From Albitalea sp966211955 (GTDB taxonomy: Bacteria > Pseudomonadota > Gammaproteobacteria > Burkholderiales > Burkholderiaceae_C): 64,000 nt of DNA. The stretch covers positions 186,001 to 250,000 of the forward strand of contig CBIHOF010000003.1 in assembly GCA_966211955.1 (NCBI GenBank). Direction: 5' to 3'. Positions 39,507 through 47,169 of this stretch are shown one piece after another. Positions within the stretch are counted from its first letter, which is position 1; the number at the start of each line of letters is the position of its first letter. Under the pieces are notes generated by a model. It ran no database searches. It had not been told where the DNA came from and was given only the letters and a program-made list of their open reading frames with translations. Both the position numbers and the translations under genes were made by a program.

Positions 39507-41780
39507 ATGACCGCCGTCCTCGATCCCGCGCTCGCCGCCGCAGCAGCCACTCAACGACGGCCGCAATCGATCCGCGGACGACTCATCACGCTGGTGCTTG
39601 CGATGCTGCTGCCCATGCTGTGCGTGACGCTGATCGCCGGCACCATCGCCTACCGCGACGCGCGGCGCACGGTCTCGATGGCGGCACTTGAAACGGCCAA
39701 GGCGCTGAGCCTCGTCGTCGACCGCGAGATGGCACACCGCGCGGGCATCCTGAAGACGCTTGCGGCGTCGCCCTCGCTCGACCGCGGCGACTTCGCGGCC
39801 TTCTACGAGCAGGCCAAGGCGGTGGCGCCTGGCTTCGACACGAGCATCATCCTGGCCACCCTCGACGGGCAGCAGCTGCTGAACACCCGCGCGCCGCTGG
39901 AGACCGAAAACCTGCCGCACATGATGAACGCGCCGCCACGCGACGCTTCGGCCACCGGCATGCAGGTGACCGACCTCTACATGGCCCCGCTGGGCAAGCA
40001 ATACAGCTTCGGCGTGCGCGTGCCGGTGGTGCGCGACGGCGAGGTGCGCTGGGTCGTGTCCATGGGCAGCTTCGCGTCGCAGCTGCAGCGCATCTTCGAA
40101 CAACAGCCGCTGCCGTCAGGCTGGGTCGGCACGCTCGTCGACTCGAAGGGCTACGTGGTGGCGCGCAACCAGAACCCCGCCGCCTCGCTCGGCAAGCGCG
40201 CCACCGACGACATGCGCGAGCGCTTCGATGCGCAAGCGCAAGGCATGCACGAGACGCGGACGCTCGACGGCACGCCGGTGCTCACGGTGTTCACGCGTGC
40301 GCCGGAGTCGGGCTGGCACGTGCTCATCGGCCTGCCGCGCGCGCAGCTGCGCGAGCCGGCATTGCGGGCGCTGGCCACCATCGGCACGGTGTCGTTGCTG
40401 CTGACGGTGCTGGGCGTTCTGGCCGCCAGGCGCGTGGGCCGCAAGATCACCGCCCCGTTGGAGAAGCTGCAGGCGGACGCGGTGCGCCTGGGCCTCGCCG
40501 AGCGCGTGGAACTTTCCGACACGGGCCTGCTGGAAACCGACTCCATCCAGCGTCGGCTCGCGCGCGCGAGCGACGAGTTGCGCGCCGCCGACGCGCGGCT
40601 GAAGGAACAGGTGGCCGAGGCCGTCGCCGAGACCGAACGCGCGCAGCGAGCGGCCTTCAATGCGCAGAAGCTGGAGGCGCTGGGGCGGCTCACCGGCGGC
40701 ATCGCGCACGACTTCAACAACCTGCTCCAGACGATGACGATGGGCATCCGGCTCACGCACAAGCTGTCGCCCGACGAGCGCATCAAGAAGGCGATGGACG
40801 CCTGCGACCGCGCGGTGGACAAGGGTGCGCGGCTCACGCGGCAGCTGCTCACCTTCGGCCGCGCACAACCCGGCACGCTGGAGGTCACGGACCTGCGCGA
40901 GATGGCGCCGCGGCTGCGCGAGACGCTGAGCGGCGCCCTGCGCGAATCGATCGCGCTCGCGCTGACGGTGGCCGACGACACCCACCCGGTGGAGATGGAC
41001 CCGGTGCAGTTCGAGCTGGCCGTGCTCAACCTCGTGCTGAATGCGCGCGATGCCATCGGCAACCAGGGCCTGGTCGAGGTGGACATCGCCAATGCAGACG
41101 TCAGCGCGCTGCACTTGAGCGGCCTGCCCGAGGGCGCCTACGTGGCCGTGCGCGTGCGCGACAACGGACGCGGCATTCCGCAGGCGCTGCTGCCGCGGGT
41201 GTTCGAGCCCTTCTTCACCACCAAGCCGGCGGGCGAAGGCGGCGGGCTGGGGCTGCCGCAGGTCTATGGCTTCGCCAAGCAGCTGGGTGGCGTCGCGACC
41301 GTGCAGAGCGTCGCCGGCCGCGGCACGGAGGTGTCGGTCTACCTGCCCCGCAGCCTGCGGCAACCTGGCCCGGCGATCGCGCCACAGTCACAGGCGGCGG
41401 CCACTCGCCATGAAGGAACGGTGCTGCTCGTGGAAGACGACGCGCTCGCTCGCGGGCTCACCGCCGCCTCGCTGCAGGAGCTGGGCTTCCGGGTGATGGT
41501 GGCCTCGAACGCCCATGACGCGCTCGCGCTCGCATCGTCGACGGCACGCATCGACGCGGTGCTGTCGGACATCGTCATGCCCGGTGGCATGAGCGGCATC
41601 GAGCTCGCCCGCGAACTGGCCCGGGCGCACCCCAGCCTGCCCGTGGTGTTGGCCACCGGCTACACCGACAGCGCTCAGGATCTGCCGTGGACCGTCGTCC
41701 GCAAACCCTACGGCGCGGCAGAGATGGCCGCGGTCCTCTCCCGCCTGATGCACCCCGAGGCAGGCACACCGATTGCCTAA
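39507..41780 (+). CDS. dCache hybrid sensor histidine kinase
   Basis: A 757-residue membrane kinase. TM1 about 25-48, a periplasmic double-Cache sensor about 50-285 (DRGDFAAFYEQAKAVAPGFD, then SMGSFASQLQRIF, LVDSKGYVVARN), TM2 about 290-312, a HAMP-like linker, then phosphoacceptor LTGGIAHDFNNLLQTM (about 400), HATPase N-box LVLNARDAI, G1 DNGRGI and G2 GGLGLPQVYGF, and a receiver about 635-745 with VEDDALARG, phospho-Asp in VLSDIVMPGGMSG and Lys in VRKPYG. Cache domains usually sense small organic ligands. The lone receiver at 41890 lies downstream. Confidence 0.9.
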   Translation: MTAVLDPALAAAAATQRRPQSIRGRLITLVLAMLLPMLCVTLIAGTIAYRDARRTVSMAALETAKALSLVVDREMAHRAGILKTLAASPSLDRGDFAAFYEQAKAVAPGFDTSIILATLDGQQLLNTRAPLETENLPHMMNAPPRDASATGMQVTDLYMAPLGKQYSFGVRVPVVRDGEVRWVVSMGSFASQLQRIFEQQPLPSGWVGTLVDSKGYVVARNQNPAASLGKRATDDMRERFDAQAQGMHETRTLDGTPVLTVFTRAPESGWHVLIGLPRAQLREPALRALATIGTVSLLLTVLGVLAARRVGRKITAPLEKLQADAVRLGLAERVELSDTGLLETDSIQRRLARASDELRAADARLKEQVAEAVAETERAQRAAFNAQKLEALGRLTGGIAHDFNNLLQTMTMGIRLTHKLSPDERIKKAMDACDRAVDKGARLTRQLLTFGRAQPGTLEVTDLREMAPRLRETLSGALRESIALALTVADDTHPVEMDPVQFELAVLNLVLNARDAIGNQGLVEVDIANADVSALHLSGLPEGAYVAVRVRDNGRGIPQALLPRVFEPFFTTKPAGEGGGLGLPQVYGFAKQLGGVATVQSVAGRGTEVSVYLPRSLRQPGPAIAPQSQAAATRHEGTVLLVEDDALARGLTAASLQELGFRVMVASNAHDALALASSTARIDAVLSDIVMPGGMSGIELARELARAHPSLPVVLATGYTDSAQDLPWTVVRKPYGAAEMAAVLSRLMHPEAGTPIA

Positions 41781-41889
41781 CCCGAAAGTTGAGGCTTCGT
41801 CAGGGAGGCGATGCCTCGTGAGTAATTTATTCATCGAGGTTTGGCCAGGAGTTCGTATGATCCGCGGACAGCGTCGACAGGGAGAACAC

Positions 41890-42273
41890 ATGGCGCGAAT
41901 TCCACGGCGGGTCTTGTTGGTCGATGACGACACGGCCAATCTCGAAGTCCTCGGAGAGGTGCTGCGAGGCGAAGGCTACGCCGTCGTCTGCGCACGCAAC
42001 GGCGCCGAAGCCATGGCTTGCCTGCGCACCGCCGACCCGGACGTCGTCATGCTCGACTACGTCATGCCCATGATGGATGGCGCCACCATGGCCGCCAAGC
42101 TGAAGGGCGATGAGCGCACGAGCAGCATCGCCATCCTCATGACCAGCGGCCTGCCCGAAGACATGGTTCGCCCGCGTTGCCAGCTCTACGACGCCTTCCT
42201 GCAAAAGCCCTATGACGTCGCCGATGTGCTGAGCACGCTGGAGCGGCTGAGCCACAAGGGCGTGCCCGCCTGA
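41890..42273 (+). CDS. Single-domain response regulator
   Basis: A 127-residue receiver from ATG 41890, preceded by AGGGAG. VLLVDDDTANLEVLGEVL, phospho-Asp in VMLDYVMPMMDG, Ser/Thr in LMTSG and Lys in FLQKPYD. No output domain. Located 110 bases after the dCache kinase, its most likely partner, with a TATGAT (41856-41861) as a possible -10 element. A small hairpin follows at 42391. Confidence 0.9.
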   Translation: MARIPRRVLLVDDDTANLEVLGEVLRGEGYAVVCARNGAEAMACLRTADPDVVMLDYVMPMMDGATMAAKLKGDERTSSIAILMTSGLPEDMVRPRCQLYDAFLQKPYDVADVLSTLERLSHKGVPA

Positions 42274-42390
42274 AGCCAGCACGGCGGCGAACCGGCACCC
42301 GGCAGCTTGCCCCCCGCAAGCCTTGCCGGTTACCGCAAGTTCTTCCCCGCCGCCCGCGCGACCGCTGGAGTGAACTCGAAAGACTTGAAA

Positions 42391-42408
42391 AGGGGCCCGA
42401 GCGCCCCT
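42391..42408 (+). terminator. Weak terminator-like hairpin after the receiver gene
   Basis: AGGGGC / GCCCCT, six-base stem with a six-base loop, preceded by an A-rich run (GAAA). Confidence 0.4.
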
Positions 42409-42481
42409 CTAGTCGTGCCTTTGAAAAACCTGCCCCACGCGACAGTGATGGCTCCACCAGAGCTTCACCCGCGGGGGCCGT

Positions 42482-43099
42482 ATCAAGACCATCGCCACCC
42501 TGGCCGCACTGCTTCTCGCTGCAGCCGCCGCACATGCCAACCCCCTGGTCGACAAGCTCGTCGACCAGCTCGAAGCCAGCCCGACCGGCTGCGGCTCGGT
42601 GTCGCCGGGCCTTCCCCAGCGCCGGACCATCGAGGCGGACATTGCCCGCGTGACCGCAACCGTGGCCGTGCCGGCCGGCGTGCGCTTCGAGGTGATGGAC
42701 TGCCCCGTCGACGGCTTCGTCCACAAGGGCCGCACCATCGTCATCAGCGCCCGGCTGGCCCGCATGTCGGCGCCGCAGCGCTTCTTCATCATTGCCCACG
42801 AGATGGGGCACCTGAAGCTGCAGCACCACGCAGCCATCCTCAGCTTCGTGGCGCGGGCGGTGAACTCGTCGGCCGATGAGTCAGCGGCGCGCGCGCTCAT
42901 TTCCTCCGGCCTGGCCGCCATTTCTCACCAGGCCGAACTCGATGCCGACGCCTTCGCGGTGCGCACCATGCAAGATGCCGGGCTCGACCCCGAAGACGCG
43001 GCGCGCATCTTCGACAGCATCGGCGAAGGCAGCGACAACGGGACGCACCCGTCGCCCGGCCGCCGGGCACGCGCCATCCGCGCCATCGCCGCGGACTGA
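42482..43099 (+). CDS. M48-type zinc metallopeptidase, exported; no canonical start codon
   Basis: The zinc site HEMGH is clear (FFIIAHEMGHLKLQHHAAI) with a downstream Glu/Asp in QAELDADAFAVRTM, as in small M48/BepA-like peptidases. The earliest normal start is GTG 42599, but the frame upstream encodes a perfect signal peptide (KTIATLAALLLAAAAAHA, cleaved before NPLVD). Between the in-frame TGA at 42446 and that signal there is no ATG, GTG, TTG or CTG; the natural position is an ATC at 42482. Either ATC is used, the start has mutated, or the base is a sequence error. The C-terminus SPGRRARAIRAI also fits M48 proteins. Confidence 0.65.
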   Translation: MKTIATLAALLLAAAAAHANPLVDKLVDQLEASPTGCGSVSPGLPQRRTIEADIARVTATVAVPAGVRFEVMDCPVDGFVHKGRTIVISARLARMSAPQRFFIIAHEMGHLKLQHHAAILSFVARAVNSSADESAARALISSGLAAISHQAELDADAFAVRTMQDAGLDPEDAARIFDSIGEGSDNGTHPSPGRRARAIRAIAAD

Positions 43100-43121
43100 T
43101 CTTCCACACGCTCTGTGTTCA

Positions 43122-43136
43122 GGGAACGGCGCTTGC
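43122..43136 (+). promoter_or_regulatory. Putative sigma-54 promoter (GGGAACGGCGCTTGC)
   Basis: Perfect TTGC at -12; the -24 block GGGAACG is the same variant as at 4529. Predicted start near 43148, 25 bases before the hemerythrin gene. Confidence 0.5.
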
Positions 43137-43172
43137 CGCGTCCCGGGTCTGCCCAATGACCCAGGAGCGCAC

Positions 43173-43763
43173 ATGAACACGACCGACATCCTCGCCAAGT
43201 TGTCCCCGAGCATCACGAAGATGATCCGCATGGATCACACGCACGTGATGGCCACCTTCCATCGGTTCGAGGCCGAAAGCTCGCCTGCGAAGAAGCAGGC
43301 CATCGTCAAGGCGGTGTGCCTGGCGCTGGAGATCCACGCGCAGCTGGAGGAGGAAATCTTCTACCCGGCGCTGCGCGAGGTGGACGGCAACAACCAGGTG
43401 CTCGCCAAGGCCCGGCCCGAGCACGACGAGATGAAACGGCTCATCGCCGAGCTGCGCGAGACGGAAGCGGGCGATGCCGGCTATGACGAGAAATTCCTCG
43501 AGCTCATGCGCGACGTGATCCACCACGTGGCGGACGAGGAATCGGTGCTGCTGCCTGCGGCCGAACGGCTGCTCGCAGACAGGCTGTCCGAGCTCGGCGC
43601 GCAGATGACCAAGCGCCGCGTGCAGCTTGCCGCACCGCATGCCGCCGAGATGGCCGCGGCCACCGCCCGCGCGATGCCGACAGGAACGATGCTGGTGGCG
43701 GGCGGCCTGATCGCCGGCGCCTACCTGATCAGCCGCGGGCTGGAGTCGCGCCGCCACCATTGA
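43173..43763 (+). CDS. Hemerythrin-like (HHE) protein with C-terminal membrane helix
   Basis: A 196-residue protein from ATG 43173. The di-iron four-helix bundle ligands are recognisable: His in MDHTHVMATFHRF, His and Glu in EIHAQLEEEIFYPAL, His/Glu in RPEHDEMKRLI, and HHVADEESVLLP. A final hydrophobic stretch (GTMLVAGGLIAGAYLIS, about 172-188) suggests a membrane tail, unusual for the family. Such proteins bind O2, NO or iron and are often stress-induced. A DUF4142 gene follows with its own sigma-54-type site. Confidence 0.88.
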   Translation: MNTTDILAKLSPSITKMIRMDHTHVMATFHRFEAESSPAKKQAIVKAVCLALEIHAQLEEEIFYPALREVDGNNQVLAKARPEHDEMKRLIAELRETEAGDAGYDEKFLELMRDVIHHVADEESVLLPAAERLLADRLSELGAQMTKRRVQLAAPHAAEMAAATARAMPTGTMLVAGGLIAGAYLISRGLESRRHH

Positions 43764-43799
43764 CGGCCGACGCCCGCGAGACCTGCGCATGAAGGCATC

Positions 43800-43814
43800 C
43801 GGCACACCGGTTGC
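43800..43814 (+). promoter_or_regulatory. Putative sigma-54 promoter (CGGCACACCGGTTGC)
   Basis: GGCACA at -24 and TTGC at -12; predicted start near 43826, 28 bases before the DUF4142 gene. Confidence 0.72.
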
Positions 43815-43853
43815 CTCTGCAAGGACACGCCCAGTCCACCCTGGAGGTTTCCC

Positions 43854-44480
43854 ATGCGCCTTTCATTCCTGCCTTCGTTCCTGCATTCGGCATCGACGCG
43901 GCTTCTCGCGCTGTTCCTCGGCTTCACGATGTGCGGCACCCTCTGGAGCAGCGTGGCCTGGTCGCAAGCCAGCGCGCCGGCTGCAACAGCGAGCGCCACC
44001 AGGCTGCGACCGGCCGATGCCAACTTCCTCAAGCAGGCGGCCGAGGCCGGCCTGATGGAGGTCGAAGGCAGCAAGCTCGGAGTGGAAAAGGGTGTGAATA
44101 CGCAGGTCAAGGGCTTTGCGCAGCAGATGATCGACGACCACACGCGCATGCATGCCGAGCTGCGCACGCTGGCCGGGGGCAAGGGCGTGCGGCTGCCGAT
44201 CGAGCCGTCGCTCATGCAGCGCGGCAGGATCAAGCTGCTGTCATCGGCCGACGGCGGCAGCTTTGATCGCAAGTTCGCCGACGCCATCGGCATCAAGGCG
44301 CACGAGAGCGCGCTCAAGCTGTTCCAGAAGGCAGCCACCGGCGCAAGCGACCCGCAGGTGAAGGCATTCGCAGAGAAAGGCGTGCCTGCCTTGCAGCATC
44401 ACCTGGAAATGGCGCGTGAACTCAAGGGCGTGGTGGACAAGGAAGGCAACCCGAAAGCAGCGGGCAACAAGAAGCAGTGA
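43854..44480 (+). CDS. DUF4142 periplasmic protein (first)
   Basis: A 208-residue exported protein from ATG 43854 behind TGGAGG. The signal sequence runs to about residue 40 (WSQASA). The ferritin-like four-helix domain has ADANFLKQAAEAGLMEVEGSKLG, VKGFAQQMIDDHTRMHAELRTLA, and FDRKFADAIGIKAHESALKLFQKA...PALQHHLEMA, all typical of DUF4142. Family members are periplasmic and stress-linked; no metal site is proven. A second DUF4142 lies at 45730. Confidence 0.9.
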   Translation: MRLSFLPSFLHSASTRLLALFLGFTMCGTLWSSVAWSQASAPAATASATRLRPADANFLKQAAEAGLMEVEGSKLGVEKGVNTQVKGFAQQMIDDHTRMHAELRTLAGGKGVRLPIEPSLMQRGRIKLLSSADGGSFDRKFADAIGIKAHESALKLFQKAATGASDPQVKAFAEKGVPALQHHLEMARELKGVVDKEGNPKAAGNKKQ

Positions 44481-44483
44481 GCC

Positions 44484-44687
44484 TCAGGATCCGGCACCGC
44501 CGGCCGAGGGTTTCTTCGGCGGCGGCCGGTTGAACGCCGGCTCTTCCAGCTCCTCGTTGGACGCACCGGGGTCTTCCTCCCCGGCCACCGATTCTTCGCT
44601 CGTATCCACGGGCGCAGGTGCCGGGTTCTTCGTTTCACTGCCACGTGTGTGCGTGCCTGCCCCGGGCCGGTCTCGCTGGGTCGCCAT
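44484..44687 (-). CDS. Hypothetical 67-residue acidic protein downstream of topoisomerase IB
   Basis: ATG 44687 with GGGAG upstream. Begins MATQRDRPGAGTHTRG and continues Pro/Glu/Ala-rich (PAPAPVDTSEESVAGEEDPG, NEELEEPAFNRPPPKKPS). Disordered, cytosolic, unrecognised. It is 17 bases after the topoisomerase gene and probably last in that operon. Its stop is 3 bases from that of the convergent DUF4142 gene. Confidence 0.55.
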   Translation of the reverse strand: MATQRDRPGAGTHTRGSETKNPAPAPVDTSEESVAGEEDPGASNEELEEPAFNRPPPKKPSAGGAGS

Positions 44688-44704
44688 GATGTGTCTCCCG
44701 GCCC

Positions 44705-45733
44705 TCAATCGAGCCGCTTGAGGAAGTGCAGAAGGTCCACCTCGGCCTTGGACAGGCCGTTGCGGGGCTTGGGCGCCGCAGCCGCTTCGTCGACGAGTTC
44801 CTGCGAGGCCAGCTCCAGCACGCGTGGGTGCACGTAGGCCTTCTTGCACACGGCCACGGTGTTGCCCAGGCGAGAGGCTACCTCGGCGAGGATCTCCCTG
44901 GCCGTGGCTCGGGTCTCGCCCTCCTTCACCGGCGCCTTCGCAAGATCAAGCGCGTGCACCGTTGCATGCCAGGTGCGGAAGTCCTTGGCGGTGAAGTCGG
45001 CGCCGCTGGCTTCACGCAGATAGTCGTTCACGTCCGACGAGCCGATGCAGCGCACGGCGCCGTCCTCGTCCTCGTACTCGAACAGGTCCTGGCCCGGCAT
45101 GGCCTGGCACCGTCGCACCACGCGGGCCACGCGAGGGTCTTCCACCGACACATCGTGCACGATGCCATGCTTGCCCTTGAAGCGCAGCCGCAAGGTGCTG
45201 CCCTTCACATCCGCATGCCGGTTGCGCAAGGTGGTGAGCCCGAACGAGCCGTTGGTGCGCGCGTATTCGTCGTTGCCGATGCGCATGAGCGTGGTGTCCA
45301 GCAGCCTCACGAGAGCAGCGAGCACCGCCTCGCGCGAAGGCTTGCTGCCGCGGTGCCGGCGCAAGTCTGCCTGCACGCGGCGCCGCACCTTCGGCAGCAC
45401 CTGGCCAAACTCCAGCATGCGCGCGAACTTGTCGGCATCGCGCGCGGTGCGCCAGTCGGCGTGGTAGCGGTACTGCTTGCGGCCTCGCGCGTCGCGGCCG
45501 GTGGCCTGCAGGTGGCCGTTGGCCTTGGGGCAGATCCACACATCGGTGTAGGCCGGCGGTATCGCGAGCTTGCGGATGCGCTCGAGCTGCGCCTTGTCGC
45601 GCAGCATGCGGCCGTCCGCAGAGCGGTAGATGAAGGCGTCACCGCGGCGCTGGCGCGAAATGCCCGGCGACTCGTCGCTCACGTAGACGAGGCCGGGCGG
45701 TGCCTGCGCGATCGATGGCGCCGGCTCGGTCAC
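44705..45733 (-). CDS. DNA topoisomerase IB (poxvirus/bacterial type)
   Basis: A 342-residue enzyme. GTG at 45733 overlaps the upstream TGA (GTGA). N-terminal part: IRKLAIPPAYTDVWICPKANGHLQATGRDARGRKQYRYH, the conserved DNA-clamp region. Catalytic residues expected in the family are seen: Arg/Lys in RLRFKGKHG, Arg-x-x-His in KDFRTWHATV, and the nucleophile Tyr in VCKKAYVHPRVL (about 300). It relaxes supercoils by 3'-phosphotyrosyl nicking. Unusually it sits in an operon between a DUF4142 lipoprotein and a small acidic protein. Confidence 0.93.
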   Translation of the reverse strand: MTEPAPSIAQAPPGLVYVSDESPGISRQRRGDAFIYRSADGRMLRDKAQLERIRKLAIPPAYTDVWICPKANGHLQATGRDARGRKQYRYHADWRTARDADKFARMLEFGQVLPKVRRRVQADLRRHRGSKPSREAVLAALVRLLDTTLMRIGNDEYARTNGSFGLTTLRNRHADVKGSTLRLRFKGKHGIVHDVSVEDPRVARVVRRCQAMPGQDLFEYEDEDGAVRCIGSSDVNDYLREASGADFTAKDFRTWHATVHALDLAKAPVKEGETRATAREILAEVASRLGNTVAVCKKAYVHPRVLELASQELVDEAAAAPKPRNGLSKAEVDLLHFLKRLD

Positions 45734-46494
45734 CCCTTGCTCGGCAGCTTCTCGGCCGCAGCCAGGTGCTTCTTCAGCGTCGGCAGCGCGTTGGAAGCGA
45801 AGTCCTTCACATCAGGGCTCTGCGCCGACTTGCTTGCCTTTTCGAACTCGGCAATGTCGTGGTGGTGGTCCTTGATGCCCACCAATTTCACGAACTGCTT
45901 GTCGAACTGCGCGCCGGACAGCTTGGACAGCTGGTCCACCTCCTTCTTCTGCTCGGCCGACATCGATGCCGGCAGCGCCACGTTGTGGCCGCTGGCGATC
46001 TGGCGCAGCTTGTCATTGGCAGCACTGTGGTCGTCCACGAGCATCTGCGCGAAGGTCTTGACGTTCGCATCGGTCGCCTTGTCGGCGGCGAGCTTGCCGA
46101 TCTCCACCTCGAACATGCCGCCTTCGGCCGCCTTGGTGACGAACTGCTGGTCGGCGGGTGCAAGAGGGGCTGTCGATGCCGTTCCACTGGTGCTCGTCAC
46201 GCTGCTGGTGTCGGCGCTCTTCGATGTGCCGGCGGTCATCCCCGTCCCGCTGGTGGCGGCCGCGTTGTTCATGTCGCTCGAGGGCGTGGTGGCCGCGGTG
46301 CCGGTGGACGGCGCGGTGCTGGAGGTGCCCGATGTGGACGTGCTGTCCGACGGCGCCGTGGAGGCGGTGGTCGAACCACTGGTGGACGTGTCGTTCGCGG
46401 CTGTCTGGTCATTGCGGTGGCAGGCGCCGAGCGCCAACGCCGCCGCCATGGCCACCAAGGACAGGCTCAAACGTGCTTTGTTCGTATGGATCAT
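45730..46494 (-). CDS. DUF4142 lipoprotein (second) with long Ser/Thr linker
   Basis: A 254-residue protein; ATG 46494 fits GAGGAG nine bases upstream better than the GTG at 46500. Lipoprotein signal ends ALALGAC (Cys about 25). Residues about 30-108 are an Ala/Ser/Thr/Gly-rich linker, then the DUF4142 helices (ADQQFVTKAAEGGMFEVEIGKLAADKA, VKTFAQMLVDDHSAANDKLRQIA, FDKQFVKLVGIKDHHHDIAEFEKA). The linker would hold the bundle away from the membrane. First gene of the topoisomerase IB operon. A TAGAAGCTTCTA palindrome (46565-46576) lies upstream; no sigma-54 site was found. Confidence 0.88.
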   Translation of the reverse strand: MIHTNKARLSLSLVAMAAALALGACHRNDQTAANDTSTSGSTTASTAPSDSTSTSGTSSTAPSTGTAATTPSSDMNNAAATSGTGMTAGTSKSADTSSVTSTSGTASTAPLAPADQQFVTKAAEGGMFEVEIGKLAADKATDANVKTFAQMLVDDHSAANDKLRQIASGHNVALPASMSAEQKKEVDQLSKLSGAQFDKQFVKLVGIKDHHHDIAEFEKASKSAQSPDVKDFASNALPTLKKHLAAAEKLPSKG

Positions 46495-46597
46495 CTTCAC
46501 TGACTCCTCGTCATGGACTGATAGGAAACCCGCCGGGCGGGCGCCCGGGTCACGTAAACGCTGCTAGAAGCTTCTACAAGGGCTCGCGGTGCCGAGC

Positions 46598-47050
46598 TCA
46601 GGTGCTTGCCTTGGCGCGGTCGCGCAGTGCCTTGATCTGGTCGTGGTTGCGCTGCACGCCCATTTCCTGGCGTTGCACGAGCGCCATCAGCTGCTCAGGC
46701 AGCTCCTGCTTCAGGGCCTTGCGGTAGCGCGCGAGAGCCGCGTCCTCGCCGCGCTCGCATTCGTCGAGCATGGCTTGGTCGGAGAAGCCCACGAGCGAGC
46801 CGCGCACCGCCACCCAGCCCCGGTGCAATGCGCCGGAAGCGCTTCCGCCGTGGTCGGGCTTGCCGCCGTACTGCACGACATAGGGATCCAGCTCGGCCGC
46901 AGCGGTCTTGCATTCGGCCGCGCGCTGCAGGAAGAGCGTGCGCAGCTCCGCCGATTGCGTGTGCTTGGCGCAGGCGCTGAAGCCGAATTCGCCGTCCTTG
47001 CAGGTCTCGATGAGGTCGTTGAGGGTGTCGACAATGTCGTCATTGGACAT
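46598..47050 (-). CDS. DUF2383 / PA2169-type four-helix-bundle protein
   Basis: A 150-residue cytosolic protein from ATG 47050. VDTLNDLIETCKDGEFGFSACAKHTQSAELRTLFLQRAAECKTAAAEL and DECERGEDAALARYRKALKQELPEQL match PA2169-type DUF2383 proteins, ferritin-like helical bundles with a stress role that is not defined. A sigma-54-type promoter at 47112 faces it, back to back with one for the glycosyltransferase at 47143. Confidence 0.88.
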   Translation of the reverse strand: MSNDDIVDTLNDLIETCKDGEFGFSACAKHTQSAELRTLFLQRAAECKTAAAELDPYVVQYGGKPDHGGSASGALHRGWVAVRGSLVGFSDQAMLDECERGEDAALARYRKALKQELPEQLMALVQRQEMGVQRNHDQIKALRDRAKAST

Positions 47051-47111
47051 GGTGGGTTCCTTTCGATGTGGCGGGCCGGGACGCGACGCGTCCGGTGCCT
47101 CGGAATTGCTG

Positions 47112-47126
47112 GCAGGCAGCGTGCCC
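47112..47126 (-). promoter_or_regulatory. Putative sigma-54 promoter (GGGCACGCTGCCTGC)
   Basis: GGCACG at -24, CTGC at -12, minus strand; predicted start near 47100, 50 bases before the DUF2383 gene. Confidence 0.6.
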
Positions 47127-47142
47127 GTCCAGGCAGCCGATC

Positions 47143-47157
47143 GGGCACATGGCTTGC
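47143..47157 (+). promoter_or_regulatory. Putative sigma-54 promoter (GGGCACATGGCTTGC)
   Basis: One mismatch to TGGCACR-N4-TTGC. The C at -12 is 13 bases before the glycosyltransferase ATG at 47170, so the transcript should be leaderless. Divergent pair with 47112. Confidence 0.68.
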
Positions 47158-47169
47158 CCGAAGCGCGTG

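Noticed and set aside
44726..46567. 613-residue plus-strand open frame with Val/Ser-rich hydrophobic part
   Set aside because: Antisense to topoisomerase IB and the DUF4142 lipoprotein, both clearly recognisable.
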